Source: Hydrogenophaga sp. SL48
Lineage (GTDB): Bacteria > Pseudomonadota > Gammaproteobacteria > Burkholderiales > Burkholderiaceae_C
Direction: 5' to 3'
Assembly: GCF_021729865.1 (NCBI RefSeq)
Contig: NZ_CP063400.1
Span: 1,736,001 to 1,800,000, forward strand
Length of the DNA stretch: 64,000 bases
Shown: positions 8,818 to 17,239 of the stretch, piece by piece
Position numbering within the stretch: position 1 is the stretch's first letter
Layout: each line of letters begins with the position of its first letter
Made by a program: the position numbers and the translations under genes
Notes under the pieces: model-generated
The model's database searches: none
What the model saw: only the letters and a program-made list of their open reading frames with translations
What the model was told of the DNA's origin: nothing

Positions 8818-9687
8818 TCACACCAGGGGCAAGAACATCTCCTGGTGCTCGATGCCCGCCTCGACAAACGTTTCGCCCCGTTTCTGGTACCCCAGCCGTT
8901 CGTAGAAACCCACCGCGCTGCGCTGGGCGTGCAGCATCACCTCGCGGTCTCCGCGCGCCCGGGCCGCATCCGTCAGCGCCTGCAGCACCTGCTTGCCGAG
9001 CGATCCCCCACGCAGCACCCGGTGAACCGCCATGCGGCCGATCCGGCCAACGCCGGGCTGCTCACTGACCATGCGCCCGGTGGCCACAGGACGGCCCAGG
9101 CGGTTGAAGGCGACAGCATGCAGCGCGTTGACGTCGGCCGCGTCGCTGACCAGCTCCTTGGGAATGCGCTGCTCGTCCACAAAGACATCCATGCGCAGCA
9201 CCTGGGCGTCGGTGCCCAGCGTGGTCCAGTCGCCGAGTTTCACCGTGGTCATGGCCTCGCCCGCCTCAAAGCCGAGCAGGATGTGGCGCAGCGCCTCGGG
9301 CACGGGGCGCGAGGTCTGGGTGGCGGGGTCGGCGAACACGTAGATAAGCTCCCCGGTGATCAGATGATCGTCGCCCCGGAAGATGGCCCCGGTGAAGGTG
9401 ATGGACGAGCTGCCAATGCGGCTGCACTTCATGGCGATGTCGATCTGATCGTCGAGTTGCGCGGAGGCGTGGAACTCGACCGTGGCCTTGACCACGTAGA
9501 GATCGCCTTCGAGTTGCCGCATCGAGGCCTCGTAGGGCAGTGCCAGCGCCCGCCAGTAGTCGCTGATGGCCGTGTCGAAGTACATCAGGTAGTGGGCGTT
9601 GAAGACGATTTTCTGCATGTCCACCTCGGCCCAGCGCACGCGCAGGCGGTGGAAAAAGCGGAAATCGGATCGTTTCAAAGTGGTCAT
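8818..9687 (-). CDS. Fusion: hotdog acyl-CoA thioesterase plus GNAT acetyltransferase
   Basis: A two-domain protein of 289 residues. Residues 10-140 are a YbgC/FadM-type hotdog thioesterase: RVRWAEVDMQKIVFNAHYL at 16-34 carries the aspartate (D23) and the N/H-Y pattern of the 4-hydroxybenzoyl-CoA thioesterase class. Residues 155-289 are a GNAT domain of the ElaA-like type, with LRMDVFVDEQRIP, the acetyl-CoA loop region GRMAVHRVLRGGSLG (218-231) and AVGFYERLGY (258-267). Both domains look complete, so this is a real fusion and not a read-through. It would hydrolyse an acyl-CoA and transfer an acyl or acetyl group; the substrates are unknown. The ATG directly follows the stop of the upstream esterase gene. 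Confidence 0.85.
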   Translation of the reverse strand: MTTLKRSDFRFFHRLRVRWAEVDMQKIVFNAHYLMYFDTAISDYWRALALPYEASMRQLEGDLYVVKATVEFHASAQLDDQIDIAMKCSRIGSSSITFTGAIFRGDDHLITGELIYVFADPATQTSRPVPEALRHILLGFEAGEAMTTVKLGDWTTLGTDAQVLRMDVFVDEQRIPKELVSDAADVNALHAVAFNRLGRPVATGRMVSEQPGVGRIGRMAVHRVLRGGSLGKQVLQALTDAARARGDREVMLHAQRSAVGFYERLGYQKRGETFVEAGIEHQEMFLPLV

Positions 9688-10671
9688 TCAGGCAACTCCA
9701 AAAGCGTGTCTGAGGGCGCGGGCGGCGTCGTTGTGAGCGGTGAGCGCGTGCGGGATGGCGCGCCCGAACTGGATGAAGCCGTGCACCACGCCGGCGTAGA
9801 TCTCGAGATCCACCGGCACACCGGCCATGCGCAGGCGGTCGGCGTACATCACGCCTTCGTCGGTCAGCGGGTCGCACTCGGCCAGGCCGATCCAGGCTGG
9901 GGCCACGCCGTCGAGCTCGCGCACCTGACCGTGCTCATCGACGCCGTCCAGCGGAGCGAAGCGCCAGTCATTCCGGTCTTCCGGGCTGCGCAGGTACTGG
10001 TTGAAGAAGTAGGTGATGTGCGGTTCTTCCAGCAGGAAGCCGTCGGCGAAGGTCTGGTGGCTGGGCGTGTTCTGGTGGCCGGCGGTGCCGGGGTAGAACA
10101 GCAGCTGCAGCGCCAGCGGCCAGCCCGCGTCGCGCGCGGCAATGGCGGCGGCGGCGGCGAGCGTGCCGCCGGCGCTGTCACCGCCGACCGCAAGGTTTGA
10201 GCCGTCCAGCCGCAGCGAGCTGGCGTGGTCGCGCAGCCAGGCCAGGCTGTCCCAGGCGTCGTTGGCGGCGGTGGGGAACTTCGATTCCGGCGCCAGCCGG
10301 TAGTCCACCGAGACCACGGCGCAGTGCGCCAGGTGCGCCAGGTGGCGGCACAGCGGCTCGTGCGTGGCCACGCTGCCGACCGTGAAACCGCCACCGTGGA
10401 AGTACAGCAGCACGGGCAGGGGATGTTCGGACGCCGGGGCGAACAGCCGGGCGTGCAGCTCGATGCCGTCGCGCGCGGGGATGGCCAGGTCGTCGATCCG
10501 GGCCAGTTTGTGCGAAGGGATGTCGAGCACCCCCGCACCCGCGGCGTAGGCGGCCTTGGCCTGGTCGGGCGTCAGGGCGTGCATGGGCGGGTGCCCGGCG
10601 CGGGCGATGCGGTCGAGCACGCCGCGCATGGCGGGCGACAACAGGGCTCTGGGGTTGCGGTGGTGCGACAT
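9688..10671 (-). CDS. Alpha/beta hydrolase, HSL-type esterase
   Basis: A hormone-sensitive-lipase-like esterase of 327 residues. The oxyanion-hole motif HGGG is at 92-95, the nucleophile S166 sits in GDSAGG, and D267 (ECDPL) and H297 (VVHGF) complete the triad. It should hydrolyse small carboxylic esters in the cytoplasm. The start at 10671 (MSHHRNP) was chosen because the 48 codons upstream of it read as unstructured Arg/Cys-rich sequence and overlap the region leading to the divergent dehydrogenase. Its stop codon abuts the ATG of the thioesterase-GNAT fusion, so the two form an operon. Confidence 0.88.
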   Translation of the reverse strand: MSHHRNPRALLSPAMRGVLDRIARAGHPPMHALTPDQAKAAYAAGAGVLDIPSHKLARIDDLAIPARDGIELHARLFAPASEHPLPVLLYFHGGGFTVGSVATHEPLCRHLAHLAHCAVVSVDYRLAPESKFPTAANDAWDSLAWLRDHASSLRLDGSNLAVGGDSAGGTLAAAAAIAARDAGWPLALQLLFYPGTAGHQNTPSHQTFADGFLLEEPHITYFFNQYLRSPEDRNDWRFAPLDGVDEHGQVRELDGVAPAWIGLAECDPLTDEGVMYADRLRMAGVPVDLEIYAGVVHGFIQFGRAIPHALTAHNDAARALRHAFGVA

Positions 10672-10818
10672 GGGACGGCATTGTGGCTGTCTTTTGCGCG
10701 ACCGGCTGCCGTGTGGGCGACGTTCGCCGCAGCGCCTCACGCCCGTATATTCGCTCCAGTGCTGCGCTGGGCAACACCCACACCCCCGAAGACACAGGCG
10801 CCACCCAGCGCACACCGT

Positions 10819-10890
10819 GGAACCGGCTTTGCCGGGTCACTGGTGTGGTCCCCCTGTGGGGGAAGACGCAAAGCGGCGCAGGGGGAGAGC
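10819..10890 (+). repeat. Dispersed GC-rich intergenic repeat, copy R1
   Basis: First of five related elements. It has three parts: a short CCGGCTTTGCCGG-type hairpin, a C-run/G-run hairpin (CCCCCTGTGGGGG), and a GCGGCGCAGGGGG tail. It lies in the leader of the alcohol dehydrogenase gene, ending 8 bp before the ATG, so its final GGGGGAGAG is positioned near where the ribosome site would be. Related copies are at 37876, 49143, 50220 (inverted) and 52416. Confidence 0.75.
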
Positions 10891-10898
10891 GGAACCTT

Positions 10899-12035
10899 AT
10901 GGCCCAAATCCTCTATGTGACCAACATCCTGATCGACTTCGGCGCGCTCTCGCAGCTGCAGGCCGAGTGCGAACGCGTGGGCATCCGGCGCCCGCTGATC
11001 GTGACCGACGCGGGTGTGAAGGCCGTGGGCCTGCTCGACAAGGCGCTGGCCGCCCTGCCCGGCCTGAAGCCAGCCGTGTTTGACCAGACCCCCTCGAACC
11101 CGAACGAAGCGGCGGTGCGTGCCGCGGTCGCAGTGTACCAGGCTGAAGGCTGCGATGGCCTGATCGCGCTGGGCGGCGGCAGCTCGATCGACTGCGCCAA
11201 GGGCGTGGCCATCGCGGCGGTGCACGAAGGCCCGCTCAAGACCTACGCCACCATCGAAGGCGGTTCACCCAAGATCACAGACCGGGTGCCGCCGCTGATC
11301 GCCATCCCCACCACCGCTGGCACCGGCAGCGAGGTGGCGCGCGGCGCCATCGTGATCGTGGACGACGGCCGCAAGCTCGGCTTCCACAGCTGGCACCTGG
11401 TGCCCAAGACCGCCCTGCTCGACCCGGAGCTCACGCTCGGCCTGCCACCCATGCTGACCGCCGCCACGGGCATGGACGCCATCGCCCACTGCATGGAAAC
11501 CTTCATGGCGCCGGCCTTCAACCCGCCGGCCGACGGCATTGGCCTGGACGGCCTGGAGCGCGGCTGGGCCCACATCGAGCGCGCCACCACCAACGGACAG
11601 GACCGCGAGGCGCGGCTGAACATGATGAGCGCGTCCATGCAGGGCGCGATGGCGTTCCAGAAAGGCCTGGGCTGCGTGCATTCACTCAGCCACAGCCTGG
11701 GCGGCGTGAACCCGCGCCTGCACCACGGCACGCTCAACGCCATGTTCCTGCCGGCCGTGATCCGCTTCAACGCCGAAGCCGAGTCGATGAAGAAAGACCG
11801 GCGGCTGGAGCGCATGGCCCACGCGATGGGCCTGGCCAGCGGCAGCGACATCGGTGAAGCGATCAAGGACATGAACGCCCGCCTGGGCCTGCCCAGCGGC
11901 TTGGCCGCCATGGGTGTCACGCCCGACCTGTTTCACAAGGTGATCGAAGGCGCGCTCGCCGACCACTGCCACAAGACCAACCCGCGCCTCGCCAGCGCCG
12001 ACGACTACCGGGCCATGTTGGACGCCGCCATGTGA
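10899..12035 (+). CDS. Iron-containing alcohol dehydrogenase
   Basis: A group III (iron-dependent) alcohol dehydrogenase of 378 residues. The nucleotide-binding GGGSSIDCAKG and PTTAGTGSE motifs are clear, and the metal ligands fall in GMDAIAHCMETF and the HSLSHSLGG and RLHHGTLNA stretches. It should interconvert an alcohol and an aldehyde or ketone with NAD(P); the substrate cannot be assigned, and 4-hydroxybutyrate- or lactaldehyde-type activities are possible. The start at 10899 begins the conserved core; an open frame upstream reads through a dispersed repeat and is not protein-like. Confidence 0.9.
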   Translation: MAQILYVTNILIDFGALSQLQAECERVGIRRPLIVTDAGVKAVGLLDKALAALPGLKPAVFDQTPSNPNEAAVRAAVAVYQAEGCDGLIALGGGSSIDCAKGVAIAAVHEGPLKTYATIEGGSPKITDRVPPLIAIPTTAGTGSEVARGAIVIVDDGRKLGFHSWHLVPKTALLDPELTLGLPPMLTAATGMDAIAHCMETFMAPAFNPPADGIGLDGLERGWAHIERATTNGQDREARLNMMSASMQGAMAFQKGLGCVHSLSHSLGGVNPRLHHGTLNAMFLPAVIRFNAEAESMKKDRRLERMAHAMGLASGSDIGEAIKDMNARLGLPSGLAAMGVTPDLFHKVIEGALADHCHKTNPRLASADDYRAMLDAAM

Positions 12036-12070
12036 AAAAAAGAAAGGGCCGCAGCGTGAGCCCCGGCCCT
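12036..12070 (-). terminator. Terminator of the lipoprotein gene at 12093
   Basis: AGGGCCG (12045-12051) pairs with CGGCCCT (12064-12070). On the minus strand the stem is followed by TTTCTTTTTTT, which fits the end of the leftward lipoprotein transcript. It lies between two convergent genes and may also slow rightward transcription from the dehydrogenase. Confidence 0.65.
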
Positions 12071-12092
12071 CTCCCTGTCTCGCGCAAAAGCC

Positions 12093-12599
12093 CTACTGGA
12101 TGCGCTTGAGCGTGTAACGGCTTTCGTAGAAGGTGTTGGCGTAGCCTTCGGCATCTTCGGGGCCGTCCACGTCACCCAGTTGCAGGGTGTTGCCGTTGAC
12201 GTACATGACCAGCTTGCCGTTCTTCTGCGCCGAGGTGCCGGAAAACTTGTCGACCGTCACGCCGCCCAGGGCCTTGGTGCCCGCGTGGGTCATGGCCAGG
12301 CCCGTCAACACCTTCTCGTCCCTGACGCTCGGACCAGAGCACGAGGTGCCGACATAGGCATAGGCGATCACGTCGCCGGTGAAGCTGGTGGCCGAGGTCT
12401 TGGTGAAATCGGCACGGGCCTTGGCGGAGGCGCCGCTGTCTTCGTAGCAGTCGGATTCCCAGGAACCGATGTATTTGGCCACCACATCGCCGGTCGTGTC
12501 GCCGGGCAACGGGTCTTCGTCACCTCCACCACAGGCGGCGGTGAAAGCGGCAACGGCCAGGCACATGGCGATCAGCTTGAAACGGGGATGCATTGTCAT
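12093..12599 (-). CDS. Hypothetical lipoprotein
   Basis: A 168-residue protein with a typical lipoprotein signal: a basic start, a hydrophobic core and the lipobox AAC just before GGGDEDPLPGD. The mature part has two further cysteines (SDCYEDS, TSCSG) that could form a disulfide, and alternates short beta-like stretches. No family was recognised. The ATG at 12599 has a GAGGA site 9 bases upstream; the ATG at 12593 is an alternative. It converges on the alcohol dehydrogenase and ends at a clear terminator. Confidence 0.75.
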   Translation of the reverse strand: MTMHPRFKLIAMCLAVAAFTAACGGGDEDPLPGDTTGDVVAKYIGSWESDCYEDSGASAKARADFTKTSATSFTGDVIAYAYVGTSCSGPSVRDEKVLTGLAMTHAGTKALGGVTVDKFSGTSAQKNGKLVMYVNGNTLQLGDVDGPEDAEGYANTFYESRYTLKRIQ

Positions 12600-12633
12600 C
12601 GGGAGATGTCCTCGGAGTGGGGTGTCAAAAGTG

Positions 12634-12656
12634 CTTGTGCGGTCAGGCCGCGCAAG
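12634..12656 (-). terminator. Possible weak terminator after the dedA-like gene
   Basis: CTTGTGCGG (12634-12642) and CCGCGCAAG (12648-12656) form a nine-pair stem with one mismatch around a five-base loop. On the minus strand it is followed by CACTTTTG, only a short T run. It lies downstream of the dedA-like gene and upstream of the lipoprotein gene, so it may separate the two leftward units. Confidence 0.35.
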
Positions 12657-12749
12657 GGCTTGTTCCTGCAGCCTCGGCATTCTGCCCGAGAACCCTGGCG
12701 CACGAAGACTGTTACCCCAGACAACGCCCGGTTGCAGGGGTATCGGTGG

Positions 12750-13346
12750 TCAGCGCGCGGTGCCTTGTCGCTTCAATCGGCGAAGGCCCCATGCGCCGAG
12801 CGCCACCAGTGCCGCGCCCAGCAGCAGGCCGGCCGAGTCGTCGGCCCAGGCGCTCACCCGTTCCCAGCTCTGCGCGAACACATAGCCGAGCCCGCCGAAC
12901 AGCAGCACCCAGGCGATTTCGCCCACGACCACCGGCAGCAGGAAGCGCGCCAGCGGGTACCGCGTGCTGCCCGCGAGCAGGTTCACGGGCAGTGCCAGCG
13001 GCGTCAGCAGGAAACGCGTGACCAGCACCGCCCACACGCCCCAGCGTGCGAACATGTCCGCGGCGCCCCGCCAGGTGTCACCCTGGCGCCAGCGCGCAGG
13101 CAAGCGAGCGCCCAGTCCGCGGCCGAGGGCGTAGCTGGCGAGGTCACCACTCGCGGCGGCCACCGAGCCGGTCAGGGCTGCCGTGAGCGGGTCCAGCACA
13201 CCTTGTCTCGAGAACGCCCCGGCAGCCAGGAGCAGCATGCTGGCCGGCAGCGGGACACCCAGGGCCGCCAGAAACAGCACAACGCCCAGGAGCAACTGCC
13301 CGTGGTTGATGAGCGCGGTCAGCAGCGCGCCGGTGATGTCGGTCAC
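12750..13346 (-). CDS. DedA family membrane protein
   Basis: A 198-residue polytopic membrane protein of the DedA/SNARE-associated family, whose members act in lipid carrier recycling (undecaprenyl phosphate or phospholipid flipping). Family features are the re-entrant segment LGVPLPASMLLLAAGAF near the N-terminus, the GDLASYALGR motif, and TRFLLTPLALPVNLLAGST. The start is a GTG whose second and third bases lie in the stop of the upstream gene, so the two genes are coupled. Which DedA subfamily it belongs to is not clear. Confidence 0.85.
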   Translation of the reverse strand: MTDITGALLTALINHGQLLLGVVLFLAALGVPLPASMLLLAAGAFSRQGVLDPLTAALTGSVAAASGDLASYALGRGLGARLPARWRQGDTWRGAADMFARWGVWAVLVTRFLLTPLALPVNLLAGSTRYPLARFLLPVVVGEIAWVLLFGGLGYVFAQSWERVSAWADDSAGLLLGAALVALGAWGLRRLKRQGTAR

Positions 13347-13756
13347 TGCGGGTCGCTCGCGGGCGCATTGGAAGGTGCTTGGAGGATCAGCGCCTCAATC
13401 TTCTGCCGCCCTTGCACCGGGTCGATGCCCTGCAGCTCGAACCAGTCGCGCAGGCTGCGCTCGTCCCCCCCCTGCGCAGGCAGTCCGAGCGCAGCCCGCA
13501 TCCGGGATTGCGGGACGCCATGTGCCCGTTCGATGTAGGGCAAGGTCATCCAGCCGCGCAGGGTTTCAACCTGCACCTGGCCCGACGCGAGCCGCTGCCC
13601 GTACTCGTGCTGTCGCCAGGCGCGCCAGGCGAACACGGCAGTGACCAGCAGGCCCGCCACCAGCGCCAGAACGGCCAGCACGCGCGGAACGCGGCTGCTC
13701 ACTGGCTGCGTGGTTCTGGGGGATTTGGGCTGTGTGGGTTCGGGTGGCGCGGGCAT
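13343..13756 (-). CDS. Small membrane-anchored hypothetical protein
   Basis: A 137-residue protein with a proline-rich cytoplasmic start, one transmembrane helix at about 25-46 (VLAVLALVAGLLVTAVFAW), and a soluble part rich in charged residues that reads like a small helical bundle (VETLRGWMTLPYIERAHGVP). No family was recognised. It overlaps the dedA-like gene by four bases and is probably made together with it, which hints at a shared envelope role; that is inference only. Confidence 0.7.
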   Translation of the reverse strand: MPAPPEPTQPKSPRTTQPVSSRVPRVLAVLALVAGLLVTAVFAWRAWRQHEYGQRLASGQVQVETLRGWMTLPYIERAHGVPQSRMRAALGLPAQGGDERSLRDWFELQGIDPVQGRQKIEALILQAPSNAPASDPQ

Positions 13757-13795
13757 GGCTGGCGATCAGGGCTGCGCCATGATGCCACCGGCGGC

Positions 13796-14773
13796 TCAGC
13801 GGCCCCCGCGCACCATGCTGAGCACCTTGCCCATGTCCAGCGTGCGCGAGAGGTCCTGCATCTGCGGCAGGTACTGCGCCTGCATCTGCTTGGCCGGCGC
13901 CAGCAGCTTCTGGAAACTCTCCTGCAGCAGCGCGGTGCTCATGACCCGGCCCTCGGCGTAGTAGCGCTTGGCGACATGGCCCAGCGCGTAGGTGGTGGCG
14001 AAGGACAACGCGACGCCGGTGGCTGCGCTGCCGATCCCGCCGATGGTGCGCCCGGCGACCTTGCCCAGCAAGCCACCCAGCAGCTTGCGACCGAACTGTT
14101 CGACATATTGCGAGGTCAGGCCCACGCCCACGGCGGCAATGAACTCCTTGATGTGGCCCTGGTCGAGTTCGATGCCATGCGCCTTGCCGATGTTGTAGAC
14201 CATGCGCACCTGCAGCGGGATGATGGCCATCGAGGCCCACGACTGGGGCAGGAGCTCCAGCGCGCCGTTGAGCTTTGCCGCGCTCAGGATGAGGGCATCC
14301 AGCTCGGGGTCCTGCATTGAGGGGGCTTTCGGGATCGGTGTGGCCACGGGTGCCGCCACCACCGCCGGCAGCGAGGCGGGCGCGGCCGCCTCGGCGGCTT
14401 CGACCACCGCGTCCGCTTCGCGCTCGAACGCCGCCGCCTGGGCCGCATCGGGCTTCAGGCGGGCCTTCAGGTCGCTCAGGAAGACCGTCTCGGCCGGGCT
14501 CTGGCGCCCGTCGGCGTCGCACACGCACACCGCCATTTCATAGGCGAGTTGGCGGTGACTGGGGTCGTTCAGCGCGCCGACCGCGTCGGCCAGCGTCACG
14601 CGCTTGAGCAGCACGTCCTGGTACAGCCCGGCCAGGCCCGCGCCAGCGCTGTCGTGCCCCAGGGTGTCGGCGAGCTGACGGATGGCTTCGCGTTCGGTGT
14701 CGGCCTTATCGCCGTCAGCGAAGGCGGCCAGCAGCGCGATGGTGAGAATGGCTTTCTGTGCCTGGATGTCCAT
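13796..14773 (-). CDS. TerB-like plus DUF697-like protein
   Basis: A 325-residue protein with an N-terminal helical domain resembling TerB (AILTIALLAAFADGDKADTEREAIRQL, split over about residues 8-35, and a second acidic patch CVCDADGRQSPAE near 82-95) and a C-terminal half resembling DUF697. The latter is recognised by a glycine-rich membrane-associating segment (GLLGKVAGRTIGGIG) followed by TYALGHVAKRYYAEGR. An alanine/proline linker at about 120-160 joins them. TerB-like domains bind divalent metal and occur in envelope-stress proteins. The C-terminal tail suggests oligomerisation. It is leftward, 39 bp upstream of the gene at 13756. The function is not known. Confidence 0.75.
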   Translation of the reverse strand: MDIQAQKAILTIALLAAFADGDKADTEREAIRQLADTLGHDSAGAGLAGLYQDVLLKRVTLADAVGALNDPSHRQLAYEMAVCVCDADGRQSPAETVFLSDLKARLKPDAAQAAAFEREADAVVEAAEAAAPASLPAVVAAPVATPIPKAPSMQDPELDALILSAAKLNGALELLPQSWASMAIIPLQVRMVYNIGKAHGIELDQGHIKEFIAAVGVGLTSQYVEQFGRKLLGGLLGKVAGRTIGGIGSAATGVALSFATTYALGHVAKRYYAEGRVMSTALLQESFQKLLAPAKQMQAQYLPQMQDLSRTLDMGKVLSMVRGGR

Positions 14774-14865
14774 GGTGGTGATGCCCTTGTTGTGCGGAAG
14801 AACCGCACTGTAGAGCCAACCGGGTCAACCAAGTTCCGGCGCTCACCCGCCGGACCTCTGCGGGG

Positions 14866-15321
14866 TCAGCTGCGCGCCACGTCGATCGCGTCCTGCGTGG
14901 AGCGCAGCACGCCTCGCACCAGCGGGAACATGTCGCCGATCGCATCCAGCAGGCTGCCCACGGTCAGGCTGCACACGCCCAGCAAGTGGGTCTGGGCGAA
15001 GCTCGCGGTGCCGTCAGGTGCCGCGGCGTGCGACAAGCTCTGGCGGATCGCAGCAGACAACCCGTCGAGTTCCAGTATCTTCAGTCGGGCCGGCGTCGAG
15101 GTGGACGTCATGCCCATGCGGGACCAGTAAGCCAGGCCGACCTGTTCCACCAGCTCCGTCTGCATCGACGCAGACATCACCTCGCTCACCCAGGGCACCA
15201 GCGGCGCGAGGTGTGACTTGTGGGTTTCGTCGGACAACACCTTGTCCACCAGTGCGTGGGTCTGCTGCATGAACGCAGACAGGGACACTTTGAAACTCTC
15301 GAACTGGTCTTCGTCGGTCAT
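14866..15321 (-). CDS. Hypothetical protein
   Basis: A 151-residue, mostly helical soluble protein starting MTDEDQFESF. No family was recognised and no catalytic motif stands out. The start at 15321 was preferred because the frame upstream of it is low-complexity and runs into the promoter region and beginning of yciB. It is divergent from yciB across 156 bp, and on the same strand as, but 92 bp from, the TerB-like gene. Confidence 0.65.
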   Translation of the reverse strand: MTDEDQFESFKVSLSAFMQQTHALVDKVLSDETHKSHLAPLVPWVSEVMSASMQTELVEQVGLAYWSRMGMTSTSTPARLKILELDGLSAAIRQSLSHAAAPDGTASFAQTHLLGVCSLTVGSLLDAIGDMFPLVRGVLRSTQDAIDVARS

Positions 15322-15477
15322 GGCGCACACCTTGATACAGATGATGGAAGAAGGGCCGCGTGCCCGCCATGGCGAGCCCGGTGGCACAGGGGCTCTCCCT
15401 TTATCGGCAGAACGGCCGGGAACCTTGATCTCCCCCACGGGTTCTGATGCCTTGCCGACACCGCCGATAATCCCCCC

Positions 15478-16029
15478 ATGCGCTTTCTGATCGACTTTTT
15501 CCCCATCGCCCTCTTCGTCGCGGCCTACAAGCTCGGCGACATCTACACCGCCACGGGGGTGCTGATGGTGGCCACGCTGCTCCAGACCGGTCTCATCTAC
15601 GCCATCGACCGCAAGCTGCAGACCCTGCAGAAGGTCACGCTGGTGCTGGTGATCGTGTTCGGCGCACTGACCCTGGCGCTGCACGACGAGCGCTTCATCA
15701 AGTGGAAGCCCACCGTGCTGTACGCGAGCATGGCCATCGTGCTCGCCGCCGCGCTCTGGGTCTGGAAGAAGAACTTCCTTCAGATCCTGCTGGGCAGCCA
15801 GCTCTCGTTGCCTGAGGCTGTCTGGGCGCGCCTGACGGTGATGTGGGTCGCCTACTTCCTGTTCATGGCCGCCATCAACGCCTATGTCGCCGCCTACTAC
15901 TCCACCGAAGACTGGGTGAACTTCAAGCTCTGGGGCTACGCGTTCCCGGTGGTCTTCATCGTGGGACAGGGTTTGTACATCTCGAAATACCTGAAAAGCG
16001 ACGGCGAAGCCGGTACCGGATCCTCATGA
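15478..16029 (+). CDS. yciB: Septation protein A / inner membrane protein YciB
   Basis: A 183-residue inner membrane protein with five hydrophobic segments. It begins with the family-typical [19 protein letters not shown] and carries KWKPTVLYA and the [18 protein letters not shown] segment near the C-terminus. Homologues (IspZ/YciB) act in septum formation and membrane integrity and interact with cell division proteins. Its stop overlaps the start of the BolA-family gene (ATGA), and a parvulin gene follows, an order frequently seen in Burkholderiales. Confidence 0.93.
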   Translation: MRFLIDFFPIALFVAAYKLGDIYTATGVLMVATLLQTGLIYAIDRKLQTLQKVTLVLVIVFGALTLALHDERFIKWKPTVLYASMAIVLAAALWVWKKNFLQILLGSQLSLPEAVWARLTVMWVAYFLFMAAINAYVAAYYSTEDWVNFKLWGYAFPVVFIVGQGLYISKYLKSDGEAGTGSS

Positions 16030-16307
16030 TGCCTTCCCAACCCTTTGCACCCACGGCCGGTGGATTGCAGGCCGCCCTTGACGCGGCGCTCACGCCCAGC
16101 CATCTCGAAGTGCTCGACGAAAGCGCCGCACATGCGGGGCATGCCGGGGCCAACGGCCTGGGTTACGGCACCCATTTCCGGGTGCGCATCGCCTCCCCGG
16201 CGTTTGCCGGCAAGAGCCGCGTGGCGCAACACCGCCTTGTGTATGATGCGCTGCAAAATTTCACGGATGCCGGGCTGCACGCGCTGGCCATCGAAATCAT
16301 CACCTGA
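16026..16307 (+). CDS. BolA family protein
   Basis: A 93-residue BolA-like protein. Family features are [12 protein letters not shown], the [20 protein letters not shown] core and the RLVYDALQ helix with the C-terminal histidine in LHALAIEI. BolA proteins pair with monothiol glutaredoxins and act in iron-sulfur trafficking or as DNA-binding regulators. Two consecutive ATG codons (16026 and 16029) are possible starts; the first overlaps the yciB stop, which implies coupled translation. Confidence 0.88.
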   Translation: MMPSQPFAPTAGGLQAALDAALTPSHLEVLDESAAHAGHAGANGLGYGTHFRVRIASPAFAGKSRVAQHRLVYDALQNFTDAGLHALAIEIIT

Positions 16308-16383
16308 ACCCCATCGAAGACGCTGTTGTGCCATCCACGCACCCGTTGAAGCGCTCAACCCTTTTTCACACCCGAGGATCACC

Positions 16384-17163
16384 ATGAAATTTTCCCTGTC
16401 GGCCCTGACCGCGGCCGCCCTGATCGCCACCGCACCCTGGGCGGTGGCCCAGAACGTGGCCATCGTGAACGGCAAGGCCGTGCCCACCGCCCGTGTCGCG
16501 GCACTGGAGCAGCAGATCGTTGCCTCCGGTCGCCAGATCGACGAGGCCACCCGTGCGCAAATCAAGGAAGAAGTGGTGTTGCGTGAGGTCTTCATGCAGG
16601 AAGCGCAGAAGCGCGGCATCGCGACCACCGCCGACTTCAAGAGCCAGATGGAACTGGCCCGCCAGACCATCATGATCCGCGCCCTGTTCGCCGACTACCA
16701 GAAGAAGAACCCCGTCACCGACGACGAGATCAAGGCCGAATACGACAAGTTCACGGCGGCCAACGGTGGCAAGGAATACCGCGCTCGCCACATCCTGGTG
16801 GAGAAGGAAGAAGAAGCCAAGGCGATCATCGCGGCCATCAAGGGTGGTGCCAAGTTCGAAGACCAGGCCAAGGCCAAGTCCAAGGACCCGGGTTCCGGTG
16901 CCAACGGTGGCGACCTGGACTGGGCCAATGCCGCCAGCTACGTGACCGAGTTCTCCCAGGCCATGATCAAGCTCGACAAGGGCCAGATGACCCAGGAGCC
17001 GGTCAAGAGCCAGTTTGGTTTCCACATCATCCGCGTGGACGACGTGCGCCAGGCCAAACTGCCGGCCTTCGAAGAGTTGAAGCCGCAGATCGCTCAGCAG
17101 ATGCAGCAGCAGAAGCTCGCCGAGTTCCAGCGGGCGCTGCGCGAGAAGGCCAAGGTGCAGTAA
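16384..17163 (+). CDS. Periplasmic parvulin-type peptidyl-prolyl isomerase
   Basis: A 259-residue foldase. Residues 1-22 are a signal peptide ending AVA. A helical SurA-like N-terminal part follows, then a parvulin (PpiC) domain at about 125-235 with EYRARHILVEKEEEAK, GGDLDW and QFGFHIIRVDD. It should catalyse proline isomerisation in periplasmic proteins. The C-terminal helix ends in KAKVQ. The gene follows the BolA gene by 76 bp and is closed by a strong terminator, so it ends the yciB-bolA-ppi unit. Confidence 0.92.
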   Translation: MKFSLSALTAAALIATAPWAVAQNVAIVNGKAVPTARVAALEQQIVASGRQIDEATRAQIKEEVVLREVFMQEAQKRGIATTADFKSQMELARQTIMIRALFADYQKKNPVTDDEIKAEYDKFTAANGGKEYRARHILVEKEEEAKAIIAAIKGGAKFEDQAKAKSKDPGSGANGGDLDWANAASYVTEFSQAMIKLDKGQMTQEPVKSQFGFHIIRVDDVRQAKLPAFEELKPQIAQQMQQQKLAEFQRALREKAKVQ

Positions 17164-17185
17164 GCGCGGTACGCGCCTTCACACC

Positions 17186-17212
17186 AAAAGCCCCGCCATG
17201 GCGGGGCTTTTT
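17186..17212 (+). terminator. Rho-independent terminator after the parvulin gene
   Basis: A near-perfect palindrome, AAAAGCCCCGCC-AT-GGCGGGGCTTTT, followed by one more T. It works in either direction on paper, so it can end the rightward parvulin transcript and the leftward DUF1111 transcript that meets it. Confidence 0.9.
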
Positions 17213-17239
17213 GCTGGTCGGTCGGTCGGACAACCGGGC

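Noticed and set aside
10683..10898. N-terminal extension of the alcohol dehydrogenase
   Set aside because: The extension translates the dispersed repeat R1 and the divergent promoter region, and the conserved family core begins at the ATG at 10899.
14866..15684. Longer version of the hypothetical gene ending at 14866
   Set aside because: The extra N-terminus runs through the divergent promoter region and into yciB and reads as low-complexity sequence.
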